64,000 nucleotides of DNA from Paulinella micropora (Eukaryota > Cercozoa > Imbricatea > Euglyphida > Paulinellidae). The notes below the pieces were generated by a model. That model saw only the letters and a list, made by a program, of their open reading frames with translations. It was not told the origin of the DNA and searched no databases. The DNA lies in contig WBZZ01002737.1 in assembly GCA_019918135.1 (NCBI GenBank), forward strand, positions 158,501 through 222,500. Direction: 5' to 3'. A program made the translations under genes and the position numbers. Positions 31,001-40,447 of this stretch are shown in pieces. How positions within the stretch are numbered: position 1 is the stretch's first letter; each line of letters starts with the position of its first letter.

Positions 31001-31243
31001 TATTATCAGCAAAGACTCCGTAGCCACCACCACGGTGTGCCACATATATCGGCGCCTTGCTCCCTCAGCATGGCATACCTAAAGTTTGAAATACACATGA
31101 AAAAAATGGCAGCGCTTCCCGTTAGAGGGAATCACTCCAAAAAAAAAAGGACAGAGAAAGGCTCACTGATAGAAGGCCACACACACTAGCTAGTTATACC
31201 AAAGCTAGTATCTATACTCCCCTCTTTAAACTATGCTATATTA
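26357..31243 (-). mobile_element. SET/DUF7869-like element, copy B
   Basis: Inverted partner of copy A, with both conserved terminal blocks. 5' end at 31243 next to (ATT)n, 3' end at 26357. It was duplicated with the arm rather than inserted independently, since flanking sequence on both sides matches copy A. Confidence 0.7.
26934..31074 (-). pseudogene. SET/DUF7869-like multi-exon protein, copy B (broken)
   Basis: Same exon plan as copy A read on the minus strand, ending in the GR repeat and a TGA at 26936-26934. It lacks the 4-nt duplication seen in copy A, so the exon carrying KCEIC through GHGHDGDDQEF (about 29043-28446) is continuous. It shares with copy A the TGA at about 28446 in place of Arg. 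A one-base loss near 31011 breaks the SET-coding exon. The shared stop shows a common ancestor before the duplication; the other lesions came later. Confidence 0.65.
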
Positions 31244-31260
31244 TAATAATAATAATAATA

Positions 31261-31528
31261 GTGCTTCTCTGTCAATGGCTGATGCATTTCTGCACATGCG
31301 CCTCCATCGTCTCACCCGTGAGGGGAGTACGAAGAATTGACGATAAGCTCTAATGACACCCCCGCAAGGGCAGTTCCAACACTTCCAGACGGGCCGGTAT
31401 GTTCAATGAAAATACTGGTCCAGACGGATCGGTATGTTCAATGAAAATACTGGTGGCACCGACGGGAATCGAACTGGCGACAGGGCCCAGATGGTAGAAC
31501 TTGACCACTGGGCTATCACGGTGTCCAA
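31261..31528 (-). mobile_element. tRNA-derived SINE
   Basis: Minus-strand full-length copy; tail (ATT)n reads as AAT repeats at 31242-31260. Mirror of the 9428 copy but with GATCCGTCTGG instead of GGTCTATTTCTGG in the body repeat. Confidence 0.7.
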
Positions 31529-31536
31529 ATAATAAA

Positions 31537-31598
<62 letters not shown>

Positions 31599-31607
31599 TA
31601 ATAATAG

Positions 31608-31660
31608 GCTTCCTCAGACTATAACATGAGATCCAGATCCTGGACATGTGCCTCCATAAC
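31608..31660 (-). repeat. Short fragment between two (ATT)n runs
   Basis: About 50 bp (GGAGGCACATGTCCAGGATC in reverse complement) bounded by AAT repeats on both sides. A plus-strand relative is at 39490-39541. Probably the end of a further SINE-like family. Confidence 0.45.
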
Positions 31661-31718
<58 letters not shown>

Positions 31719-31986
31719 GTGCTTCTCTGTCAATGGCTGATGCATTTCTGCACATGCGCCTCCATCGTCTCACCCGTGAGGGGAGTACGAAGAATTGACG
31801 ATAAGCTTTAATGACACCCCCGCAAGGGCAGTTCCAACACTTCCAGACGGGCCGGTATGTTCAATGAAAATACCGGTCCAGAAATAGACAGGTATGTTCA
31901 ATGAAAATACTGGTGGCACCGACGGGAATCGAACTGGCGACAGGGCCCAGATGGTAGAACGTGACCACTGGGCTATCACGGTGTCC

Positions 31987-31987
<1 letters not shown>
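31719..31987 (-). mobile_element. tRNA-derived SINE
   Basis: Minus-strand full-length copy, between two (AAT)n runs. No partner at the same place in the left arm. Confidence 0.7.
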
Positions 31988-32040
<53 letters not shown>

Positions 32041-32345
32041 GTGCTTCTCTGTCAATGGCTGATGCATTTCTGCACATGCGCCTCCATCGTCTCACCCGTG
32101 AGGGGAGTACGAAGAATTGACGATAAGCTCTAATGACACCCCCGCAAGGGCAGTTCCAACACTTCCAGACGGGCCGGTATGTTCAATGAAAATACTGGTC
32201 CAGAAATAGACCGGTATGTTCAATGAAAATACTGGTCCAGAAATAGACCGGTATGTTCAATGAAAATACTGGTGGCACCGACGGGAATCGAACTGGCGAC
32301 AGGGCCCAGATGGTAGAACTTGACCACTGGGCTATCACGGTGTCC
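32041..32345 (-). mobile_element. tRNA-derived SINE with an extra body repeat
   Basis: Minus-strand copy in which the ~39-nt body unit is present three times rather than twice, making the element about 37 nt longer. This shows that the body repeat number varies. Confidence 0.7.
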
Positions 32346-32373
32346 TAATAATAATAATAATAATGATAATAAT

Positions 32374-32494
32374 AGTGCTTCTCAGTCAATGGCGATGCGT
32401 TTCTGCATACGTGCCTCCATCGTCTCACCCGTGAGGGGAGTACGAAGTTTTGACGATAGGCTCTACTGACACCCCCGCAAGGCAGCACCAAGCA
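32374..32494 (-). mobile_element. Diverged SINE body fragment
   Basis: Only the 3' half of the SINE body, with about a dozen differences from other copies (e.g. GCATACGTGCC for GCACATGCGCC). An older, truncated insertion between two (AAT)n runs. Confidence 0.55.
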
Positions 32495-32518
32495 ATAATA
32501 ATAATAATAATAATAATA

Positions 32519-32783
32519 GTGCTTCTCTGTCAATGGCTGATGCATTTCTGCACATGCGCCTCCATCGTCTCACCCGTGAGGGGAGTACGAAGAATTGACG
32601 ATAAGCTCTAATGACAACCCCGCAAGGGCAGTTCCAACACTTCCAGACGGGCCGGTATGTTCAATGAAAATACTGGTCCAGACGGATCGGTATGTACAAT
32701 GAAAATACTGGTGGCACCGACGGGAATCGAACTGGCGACAGGGCCCAGATGGTAGAACTTGACCACTGGGCTATCACGGTGTC
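32519..32783 (-). mobile_element. tRNA-derived SINE
   Basis: Minus-strand full-length copy; (AAT)n on both sides. Confidence 0.7.
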
Positions 32784-32829
<46 letters not shown>

Positions 32830-33095
32830 GTGCTTCTCTGTCAATTGCTGATGCATTTCTGCACATGCGCCTCCATCGTCTCACCCGTGAGGGGAGTACG
32901 AAGAATTGACGATAGGCTGTAATGACACCCCCGCAAGGGCAGTTCCAACACTTCCAGACGGACCGGTATGTTCAATGAAAATACTGGTCCAGACGGACCG
33001 GTATGTTCAATGAAAATACTGGTGGCACCGACGGGAATCGAACTGGCGACAGGGCCCAGATGGTAGAACTTGACCACTGGGCTATCACGGTGTCC
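32830..33095 (-). mobile_element. tRNA-derived SINE
   Basis: Minus-strand full-length copy; (AAT)n on both sides. Confidence 0.7.
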
Positions 33096-33136
33096 AAATA
33101 ATAATAATAATAATAATAATAATAATCATAATAATA

Positions 33137-33310
33137 GTGTATCTCCTGCCAATTGCTGAGCCAAAAGGCCATGTGCATCCAGTCCTCCATTCCATAAGGA
33201 AAGTCTTCACACCAATCGGTGGAATAAAGGAAGTGACGGCATAGAACATTACTCTAGGAGCTTTATACCAATCAGCCCATGGAAAGGACCGATGGCCTAT
33301 GTACTCCCTA

Positions 33311-33311
<1 letters not shown>
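33137..33311 (-). mobile_element. Second (ATT)-tailed SINE-like repeat
   Basis: Minus-strand copy of the 9193-type unit; its tail reads AATAATAGTGTATC at the left. Confidence 0.6.
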
Positions 33312-33365
<54 letters not shown>

Positions 33366-33404
33366 TTTTGAAGAGGAAATGCAAAATCATGCCGGTCAGT
33401 TTCA

Positions 33405-33553
33405 CAAACTTTTGTGCAGTTTTTTCCACAGATTGTTGTGTACAGAAGAAAAGAATAGCATTCCCGCTCATTCTGAGCTGGGAAAAGAGCGGGAATGCTG
33501 TTACATCTTCTCGAAATGTCATGCTCTCAATAAAATCTCTGCACAAAAGTTTG
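33405..33553 (-). repeat. Palindromic MITE-like unit, right-arm copy 3
   Basis: Mirror of 8113-8263. It has lost AG from one 17-nt end (GTGCAGTTTTTTCC), a small difference from the left-arm partner. Confidence 0.6.
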
Positions 33554-33745
33554 CAAAACAGCAATCCAAAAACGAGTTTCATCGAATTGCTGGTTTGTGA
33601 AAAATAGATTAAGCTGGGTCGTGCAATGTTAGGAAATGACATTTATAGCTTCAACAAGCACGTTGCAGCAGAAACATGCAAGGGATGACATGAGTTGAGA
33701 GTACGTACTAGGAAGGAAATGCAAAATCATGCCGGTCGGTTTTCA

Positions 33746-33896
33746 CAAACTTTTGTGCAGAGTTTTTTCCATAGATTGTTGTGTACAGAAGAAAAGAATA
33801 GCATTCCCGCTCATTCTGAGCTGGGAAAAGAGCGGGAATGCTGTTACATCTTCTCGTAATGTCATGCTCTTAATAAAATCTCTGCACAAAAGTTTG
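33746..33896 (-). repeat. Palindromic MITE-like unit, right-arm copy 2
   Basis: Mirror of 7770-7920. Here both ends read CAAACTTTTG/AAAAGTTTG, so the end lost in the left-arm copy is intact here. Confidence 0.6.
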
Positions 33897-34085
33897 CAAA
33901 ACAGCAGTCCGAAAACGAGTTTCATCGAATTGCTGGTTTGTGAAAAATAGATTAAGCTGGGTCGTGCAATGTTAGGAAATGACATTTATAGTTTCAACAA
34001 ACACGTTATAGCAGAAACATGCAGTAGATGACATGAGTTGAGAGTACGTAGGAAGGAAATGCAAAATCATGCCGGTCGGTTTTCA

Positions 34086-34236
34086 CAAACTTTTGTGCAG
34101 AGTTTTTTCCACAGATTGTTGTGTGCAGAAAAAAAGAATAGCATTCCCGCTCATTCTGAGCTGGGGAAAGAGCGGGAATGCTGTTACATCTTCTCGAAAT
34201 GTCATGCTCTTAATAAAACCTCTGCACAAAAGTTTG
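34086..34236 (-). repeat. Palindromic MITE-like unit, right-arm copy 1
   Basis: Mirror of 7430-7580 with inner 13-nt hairpin conserved. It lies just upstream of the K/E-rich gene's first recognisable exon. Confidence 0.6.
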
Positions 34237-34366
34237 ATAATAACACGACCCTTTTTCCACACGTTCAAATTTCAGACCGGCCCGAGAAAAATTTTAAGGT
34301 TGAAGGCGCTGACTGGTAGTTATGTCTTTGGAATTCAACTCATTTTGCTCGTTTGTCAACGTGTAG

Positions 34367-35458
34367 GATCACTTTCTGACTCTGGCATGTCTACGAAGCA
34401 CATTGCCAAGACTCTGCAAGCCATTCTCAAAAATTCGCGTGGGGAATTGTTCCTTAAAATCAACGGATCTGCAGACGTGCTGCCCTTTGATTGTGTGGAG
34501 ATTCCCCACGCCGTCTTTTGCAAGCATGATCTGGTATATGCTTGCTCACTTACTTACTCACTTATTTATTTAATGTGCAACATGCAGGGCAAAGGCGATT
34601 TGGAGGAGTTGGTCCGCGGCTTCAGCTACACCTGGAATGCACAAGGTATTATGTATGTATGTATGTATTTATAATGCATGCATCGTAGGGATCCTGCTCA
34701 AGAATAAGCCTGTGCCCTGGGACGACGGATTGGGAGAAGCTCCTCCCGCAAAAAGGCAGAAGAGACAGGAGAAGGAGAAGGAGAAGGAGAAGAAGGAGAA
34801 GCAAAAAAAGAAGGACAAAGGGAAGGAGAAGGAGAAGGAGAAGAAGAAGAAGGAGGAGGAGAAGAAGAAGAAGGAGGAGAAGAAGAAGAAGAAGAAGAAG
34901 AAGAAGAAGGATGAAAAGGAGAAGAAGGAGGAGGAGAAGAAGAAGAAGAAGGAGGAGGAGGAGAAGAAGAAGGAGGAGGAGGAGGAAAAGAAGAAGAAGG
35001 AGGAGGAGCAGAAGAAGAAGAAGAAGAAGGAGGAGGAGAAGAAGAAGAAGAAGAAGAAGAAGAGGGAGAAGGAGGGGGAGGAGAAGAAGAAGAAGAAGAA
35101 GAAGAAGAAGGAGGAGGAGGAGGAGAAGGAGGAGAAGGAGAAGAAGGAGGAGGAGAAGAAGAAGAAGGAGGAGGAGAAGGAGGAGGAGGAGGAGAAGAAG
35201 AAGAAGAAGAAGAAGAAGAAGGAGGAGGAGAAGGAGAAGAAGAAGAAGGAGGAGGGAGGAGAAGAAGAAGAAGGAGGAGGAGAAGAAGAAGAAGGAGGAG
35301 GAGGAGGAGAAGAAGAAGGAGGAGGAGGAGAGGAAGAAGAAGAAGAAGGAGGAGGAGGAGGAGAGGAAGAAGAAGGAGGAAGAGGAGAGGAAGAAGGAGG
35401 AGGAAGAGAGGAAGAAGATGGAGGAGGAGGAGAGGAAGAAGAAGGAAGAGGAGGATGA
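34367..35458 (+). CDS. Intron-bearing gene with Lys/Glu-rich purine-coded tail
   Basis: Exons 34367-34533, 34588-34645 and 34689-35458 with GT-AG borders and a kept frame; an exon before 34316 (ending RLKALTG) probably joins the first one. The start codon was not found. The spliced head is a normal-looking protein: MSTKHIAKTLQAILKNSRGE, FDCVEIPHAVFCKHDL, GDLEELVRGFSYTWNAQG, LKNKPVPWDDGLGEAPPAKRQ (possible nuclear signal PAKRQKR). The last exon then enters about 690 bp of purines, read as ~170 residues of Lys/Glu, then Glu/Gly, to a TGA at 35456-35458. Function unknown; the tail is probably repeat expansion in a charged region. The left-arm partner is truncated. Confidence 0.55.
34766..35452 (+). 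repeat. Very long polypurine tract (GAA/GAG repeats)
   Basis: Nearly 690 bp with almost no pyrimidines on the plus strand. It mixes GAA and GAG triplets with higher-order blocks such as GGAGGAGGAGAAGAAGAAG. Mirror symmetry over long stretches makes triplex (H-DNA) formation plausible. All six frames are open over long stretches purely because of composition. Confidence 0.9.
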
Positions 35459-35592
35459 CCAGCTGAGTGTGTTTCCCCCTCTGGATTCGGGGAAGGTTCG
35501 CGTGTGGGCCCACAAAGGAATTTTCACATTCCTATCCGGATTAGATTATCAAGACTGGTATTATTATTATTATTGTTATTATTATTATTATT
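35459..35592 (+). repeat. 3' flank of the purine tract, direct repeat of 23259-23400
   Basis: GACCAGCTGAGTGTGTTTCC through GATTATCAAGACTGG and the following (ATT)n matches the central copy base for base. The pair of direct copies brackets the right arm. Confidence 0.7.
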
Positions 35593-35593
35593 C

Positions 35594-36003
35594 AGCCCAA
35601 TGGCCTCAAGGCGTTAAACTGTGACGCCAACTCATAACCCTTTGGTGGTAGATGCTGGGGAGGAGGGTCGTTGCGTGCGTAAAAGATCTTAAACTCCGTA
35701 TATGCTGGTTGATAGCCCAGGACCCAGCAGACACCAGATTGTTATGGGTGGGGTTTCGAGGCAGCTCTAGCAACCGCGCTTGGTGTATGCACTTGCACAT
35801 TCGGTGACGTCTTGCAAGAGGTTGCTGGACTGCGGAATAACCTCGGCTTAGTGCAGTCTTGCCCTCAGGAGCTCCATCGGTGGCCCCGATCATCAGGCCA
35901 GAGACTGACACGGGGGGGTGGAGGACCTCGAACAAGGGTATTGGAGGCTTATGTCCGTTGAGGATATGCCATTAGCTGCATCAGTACGCCTCAGATATAG
36001 TAA
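35594..36003 (+). repeat. 405-bp (ATT)-associated repeat, copy 1
   Basis: Starts CAGCCCAATGGCCTCAAGGC after (ATT)n and ends CGCCTCAGATATAGTA. It resembles a SINE in size and tail, with TGGCCTCAAGG and GGTTTCGAGGC as weak A/B-box candidates. This copy has no ATT tail but runs into an 80-nt unique spacer (36004-36085). Confidence 0.55.
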
Positions 36004-36085
36004 ATCTGCCTTGGAGTGTTGACTGTGACATATTTGAGGGAAATCCCGATGAAAAAACCTAGTCACACTTGCTAAACAGAGTTCC

Positions 36086-36490
36086 AGCCCAATGGCCTCA
36101 AGGCGTTAAACTGTGACGCCAACTCATAACCCTTTGGTGGTAGATGCTGGGGAGGAGGGTCGTTGCGCGCGTAAAAGATCTTAAACTCCGCATATGCTGG
36201 TTGATAGCCCAGGACCCAGCAGACACCAGATTGTTATGGGTGGGGTTTCGAGGCAGCTCTAGCAACCGCGCTTGGTGTATGCACTTGCACATTCGGTGAC
36301 GTCTTGCAAGAGGTTGCTGGGACTGCGGAATAACCTCGGCTTAGTGCAGTCTTGCCCTCAGGAGCTCCATCGGTGGCCCCGATCATCAGGCGAGAGACTG
36401 ACACGGGGGGTGGAGGACCTCGAACAAGGGTATTGGAGGCTTATGTCCGTTGAGGATATGCCATTAGCTGCATCAGTATGCCTCAGATAT

Positions 36491-36493
<3 letters not shown>
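36086..36493 (+). repeat. 405-bp (ATT)-associated repeat, copy 2
   Basis: Over 95% identical to copy 1 by eye, and followed by a 63-nt (ATT)n tail. Confidence 0.6.
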
Positions 36494-36556
<63 letters not shown>

Positions 36557-36559
<3 letters not shown>

Positions 36560-36964
36560 CCCAATGGCCTCAAGGCGTTAAACTGTGACGCCAACTCATA
36601 ACCCTTTGGTGGTAGATGCTGGGGAGGAGGGTTGTTGCGCGCGTAAAAGATCTTAAACTCCGCATATGCTGGTTGATAGCCCAGGACCCAGCAGACACCA
36701 GATTGTTATGGGTGGGGTTTCGAGGCAGCTCTAGCAACCGCGCTTGGTGTATGCACTTGCACATTCGGTGACGTCTTGCGAGAGGTTGCTGGGACTGCGG
36801 AATAACCTCGGCTTAGTGCAGTCTTGCCCTCAGGAGCTCCATCGGTGGCCCCGATCATCAGGCGAGAGACTGACACGGGGGGGTGGAGGACCTCGAACAA
36901 GGTATTGGAGGCTTATGTCCGTTGAGGATATGCCATTAGCTGCATCAGTACGCCTCAGATATAG
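36557..36964 (+). repeat. 405-bp (ATT)-associated repeat, copy 3
   Basis: Third copy, starting right after the tail of copy 2 and followed by a short (ATT)n. The three copies form a tandem-like array. Confidence 0.6.
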
Positions 36965-36980
36965 TATTATTATTATTATT

Positions 36981-37154
36981 TAGGGAGTACATAGGCCATC
37001 GGTCCCTTTCCATGGGCTGATTGGTATAAAGCTCCTAGATTAATGTTCTATGCCGTCACTTCCTTTATTCCACCGATTGGTGTGGAGACTTTCCTTATGG
37101 AATGGAGGACTGGATGCACATGGCCTTTTGGCTCAGCAATTGGCAGACGATACA

Positions 37155-37155
<1 letters not shown>
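36981..37155 (+). mobile_element. Second (ATT)-tailed SINE-like repeat
   Basis: Copy of the 9193-type unit with a 70-nt ATT-rich tail that abuts the composite element's 5' end. Confidence 0.6.
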
Positions 37156-37210
<55 letters not shown>

Positions 37211-37437
37211 TGTTATTATTATTATTCGATAGCATAGTTTAGAGAGGGGAGTATAGATACTTAGCTTTAGTATAGTTAGCTAGTGTGTGTGGCCTTCTAT
37301 CAGTGAGCCTTTCCCTGTTTTTTTTTTCGAGTATATTTCTTCTAACGGGAAGCGCTGCCATTTTTTTTTAATTTAAACTCTCTTTTTATTATTATTATTA
37401 TTATTCCTCTTTTGCTGCTGCTTTAATTAGCTTGCTC

Positions 37438-38041
37438 TTTAAGTTCACATCCGAGGACAACAAACATCGGGAGGGGGCGCTCGCGCTCGACGTTGCACTT
37501 ACAAAGTACAACAATTTCGAACTGAAGGCGTCCACGCAAGTGGAGACATGTGAGGGTGAAACTTCACCTTGTTCTCCCGGGTCTTTTTCCCTATAAGTAT
37601 GAAAGATTTTAATAAACTGATTGTTTATTTTTTATTTGCAGGCTCTTCATTGTCTTTCCCATTGGTTGGCGCAAGAAGACTCCTGCGCAAGTCAATCGAG
37701 GTACTGTATGTTTTTCAAAATTCACAAGCTGCACATATTTTTTACACTTGGATGTTGCAGGATCGAAGCGCATCATTTTTGCTGCGCGCGAGGTCGACAC
37801 TGACGGCGATGGCAAGGCTGACGAAATCCAATATCAGCTCATGGGTTTTTTTGGTTTTAACCTTAAACACTCTTGCATGCTTGATCCGTCGCCGATGGAC
37901 TTCGAGAAGCAGGTGAAGCCCGCGTGGCTCCTCTACGTCGGTAACCCCACGAACCCGCCTATGATTTGCAACTGGCGGAAGCGGGAGCTTTTGCTTCTGT
38001 ACGAAGCAAACAAGGTCATTTCTTCTTCTTCTTCTTCTTCT

Positions 38042-38077
<36 letters not shown>

Positions 38078-38599
38078 ATTTTTCTTTTTCTTCTTCATAT
38101 ACATGTTATTATTCTTTTTCTCCACCAGCTCCATCTTTTTTTTTTTTTTTGTTTTTTTTTTTTTTGTTTTTGTTTTTGTTTTTTTTGGCATCTTCCTTTT
38201 CTTTATTTTGCATATTTACTGCATGCTCGCCTGAAACGTTAGAAGAAGAATCAAAAAAAGGGCCCGACTGAGCCTCGCTCTTCGGGCAGGCCAAAAAAAC
38301 TGAGATTCGGTAGCAACATTGTATGTAATATGAAAAATGAAGGATTATGTAATATTGTTTGGTTCTTTGTGCAGAATCCATTGACGTCGACGATGTTCCA
38401 GACGTTCCAGACGTCCCTGAAGAAGAAGAGACCCCTGAGCCTATGCCTAAGGGGTCCAGCAAGAAAAAGCCAGGTGCTAGCAAATTTCATCTTTTTTTTT
38501 GTGCTTTTTTTTCAGTGTTTCTAATTTCTGACGTGACTAGGCAAGCCGAAGTCCAAAAAGCCCGCGGTCGACGCTGATGAAGTGGACATGTCGTTGGAG
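37438..38599 (+). CDS. Multi-exon cargo gene of copy C, unknown function
   Basis: Credible exons: about 37438-37590 (SEDNKHREGALALDVALTK), 37642-37700 (LFIVFPIGWRKKTPAQVNR), 37761-38014 (RIIFAAREVDTDGDGKADE, then PMDFEKQVKPAWLLYVGN and ICNWRKRELLLLYEANK), 38375-38473 (acidic DVPDVPDVPEEEETPEP) and 38541-38599 (KPKSKKPAVDADEVDMSLE). GT-AG sites are visible; the phase between the third and fourth exon does not close, so an exon or a lesion lies in the T-rich 38015-38374. DTDGDGKADE resembles a calcium-loop (DxDGDGxxDE) but one motif is not enough to name a family. No homology to the SET/DUF7869 protein is seen. After 38599 there is no end to the gene; G-rich sequence and a new terminal block follow. 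Confidence 0.5.
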
Positions 38600-38640
38600 G
38601 TATAATCTTTCCTACTCCTTCTTCTTCTTTTTCTTTTTTT

Positions 38641-38698
38641 TTGTGAGGGGGGGGGCGCCCCCGGGGGGGGGGGGGCAAAAGGTCTCTTTGGGCGCCGC
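38641..38698 (+). repeat. G-rich/C-rich tract
   Basis: Long G runs with CGCCCCCGGG in the middle, just before the internal 5' terminal block. Similar runs occur near the 3' end of every copy of this family. Confidence 0.6.
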
Positions 38699-38842
38699 AG
38701 CATATAGTTTAGAGAGGGGAGTATAGCTACTAGCTTTAGTATGGTTAGCTAGTGTGTGTGGCATTCTATCAGTGAGCCTTTCCCTGTTTTTTTTTTCCGA
38801 GTATAATCTCTCTAACGGGAAGCGCTGACATTTTTTTTTTCA
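38699..38842 (+). repeat. Internal copy of the element 5'-terminal block
   Basis: About 145 bp matching 37231-37372 and 9719-9870 with a few substitutions (GCATTCTATC, GCGCTGACA). It marks a second, nested element start inside copy C. Confidence 0.7.
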
Positions 38843-38849
38843 AACTAAC

Positions 38850-39083
38850 ATCTGGGCCCTGTCGCCAGTTCGATTCCCGTCGGTGCCACCAGTATTTTCA
38901 TTGAACATACCGGTCTATTTCTGGACCAGTATTTTCATTGAACATACCGGCCCGTCTGGAAGTGTTGGAACTGCCCTTGCGGGGGTGTCATTAGAGCTTA
39001 TCGTCAATTCTTCGTACTCCCCTCACGGGTGAGACGATGGAGGCACATGTGCAGAAATGCATCAGCCATTGACAGAGAAGCAC
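38850..39083 (+). mobile_element. tRNA-derived SINE, 5'-truncated
   Basis: Starts at ATCTGGGCCCTGTCGCC, inside the tRNA-like head; body and an 85-nt (ATT)n tail are complete. Confidence 0.65.
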
Positions 39084-39155
<72 letters not shown>

Positions 39156-39168
39156 CATTATTATTATT

Positions 39169-39434
39169 GGACACCGTGATAGCCCAGTGGTCAAGTTCTA
39201 CCATCTTGGCCCTGTCGCCAGTTCGATTCCCGTCGGTGCCACCAGTATTTTCATTGAACATACCGCTCCGTCTGGACCAGTATTTTCATTGAACATACCG
39301 GTCCGTCTGGAAGTGTTGGAACTGCCCTTGCGGGGGTGTCATTAGAGCTTATCGTCAATTCTTCGTACTCCCCTCACGGGTGAGACGATGGAGGCGCATG
39401 TGCAGAAATGCATCAGCCATTGACAGAGAAGCAC
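39169..39434 (+). mobile_element. tRNA-derived SINE
   Basis: Full-length copy with encoded CCA and two body repeats; 55-nt (ATT)n tail. Confidence 0.7.
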
Positions 39435-39493
<59 letters not shown>

Positions 39494-39566
39494 GAGGCAC
39501 ATGTCCAGGATCTGGATCTGATGCTATAGTCTGAGGAAGCCTATTATTATTATTATTATTATTATT

Positions 39567-39741
39567 TAGGGAGTACATAGGCCATCGGTCGCTTTCCATG
39601 GGCTGATTGGTATAAAGCTCCTAGAGTAATGTTCTATGCCGTCACTTCCTTTATTCCACCGATTGGTGTGGAGACTTTCCTTATGGAATGGAGGACTGGA
39701 TGCACATGGCCTTTTGGCTCAGCAATTGGCAGGAGATACAC
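39567..39741 (+). mobile_element. Second (ATT)-tailed SINE-like repeat
   Basis: Copy of the 9193-type unit. Its (ATT)n tail passes into TTGTTGTTG and then the second cargo gene piece. The short fragment at 39490-39541 before it is a relative of 31608-31660. Confidence 0.6.
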
Positions 39742-39784
39742 TATTATTATTATTATTATTGTTATTATTATTATTATTCTTTGT

Positions 39785-40447
39785 TGTTGTTGTTGTCGTT
39801 GCTGTTGGTTTGTTCTGCCACTGCCTTGTTCGCAAGAAACGAACGACTACTTTCAAAACAACGGCGACCGGTATTGTATTCAGGGTAGTTCGTCCGCCGG
39901 CGTGTCGAAAGAAGTCGTTCAGGATCTTGTGAACAAGGCAATGTCAGAACAAGCCGCATCCATTAAGGAAATGCTAGCAGAAGAAAGAAAGTTGAGAGAG
40001 GAGGAAAGGAAGAAAAAAGAAGCGCAAGATCGGAAGGAAAAAGAGGCGCAAGAGAAGCGACAACGGGAAGAGGAGAGAAGAAAGAGGAAAAATTCGAAGA
40101 AGGAGAAGGAGGAGGAGGAGGAGGAGGAGGAGGAAAGCTCAGAAGAAGAGAACGAGAGAGTGAAGAAGAAGAAGGAGAAGAATAACAAGAACAAGAAAAA
40201 CTATGATGATAATGATAACAACAACAACAACAGCAACAACAACAGCAACAACAACAGCAACAACAACAAAAATAGTAAGAGCGAGAAAGAAAGCTTGCTG
40301 GAGGATCTCATCGCGCGGATGGCAGCTGGCGCTCTGTCTGCTGGTAACTCACCTTCCACCCCCCAACGCGGCACCGGTCTCACCGCTCCCAGCTCACCTA
40401 ACGCATGGGAGTTTGTTTTAGCATCGCTTGCGCTGACTCGGCGCTAA
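39785..40447 (+). CDS. Coiled-coil/Asn-rich cargo gene piece of copy C
   Basis: An open frame from within the TTG repeat to TAA at 40445-40447. Recognisable sequence starts near 39835 (FQNNGDRYCIQG, then SKEVVQDLVNKAMSEQAASI), followed by a long Glu/Lys/Arg coiled coil (about 39965-40110), an acidic run, a block of Asn repeats (about 40203-40270), and a C-terminal helix plus Ser/Pro stretch (LLEDLIARMAAGALSAG). The start is not defined; the 5' part probably lies in exons removed by the SINE array. An intron-like stretch with GT and CAG borders follows at 40467-40579. Function unknown. Confidence 0.45.
   Translation, partial: CCCCRCCWFVLPLPCSQETNDYFQNNGDRYCIQGSSSAGVSKEVVQDLVNKAMSEQAASIKEMLAEERKLREEERKKKEAQDRKEKEAQEKRQREEERRKRKNSKKEKEEEEEEEEESSEEENERVKKKKEKNNKNKKNYDDNDNNNNNSNNNSNNNSNNNKNSKSEKESLLEDLIARMAAGALSAGNSPSTPQRGTGLTAPSSPNAWEFVLASLALTRR

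Larger units (their letters stand above)
24058..35130 (-). repeat. Right arm of the large inverted duplication
   Basis: Reverse complement of the left arm (6531-16907). It is a little longer because it has additional SINE copies (31261-33095) and a longer purine tract. Its outer limit lies in the purine tract around 35100-35130, where the left-arm tract diverges. Confidence 0.8.

Noticed and set aside
37790-37830. EF-hand or calcium-binding identity for the copy C cargo protein
   Set aside because: One DTDGDGKADE loop without flanking helices or a second loop is not enough.
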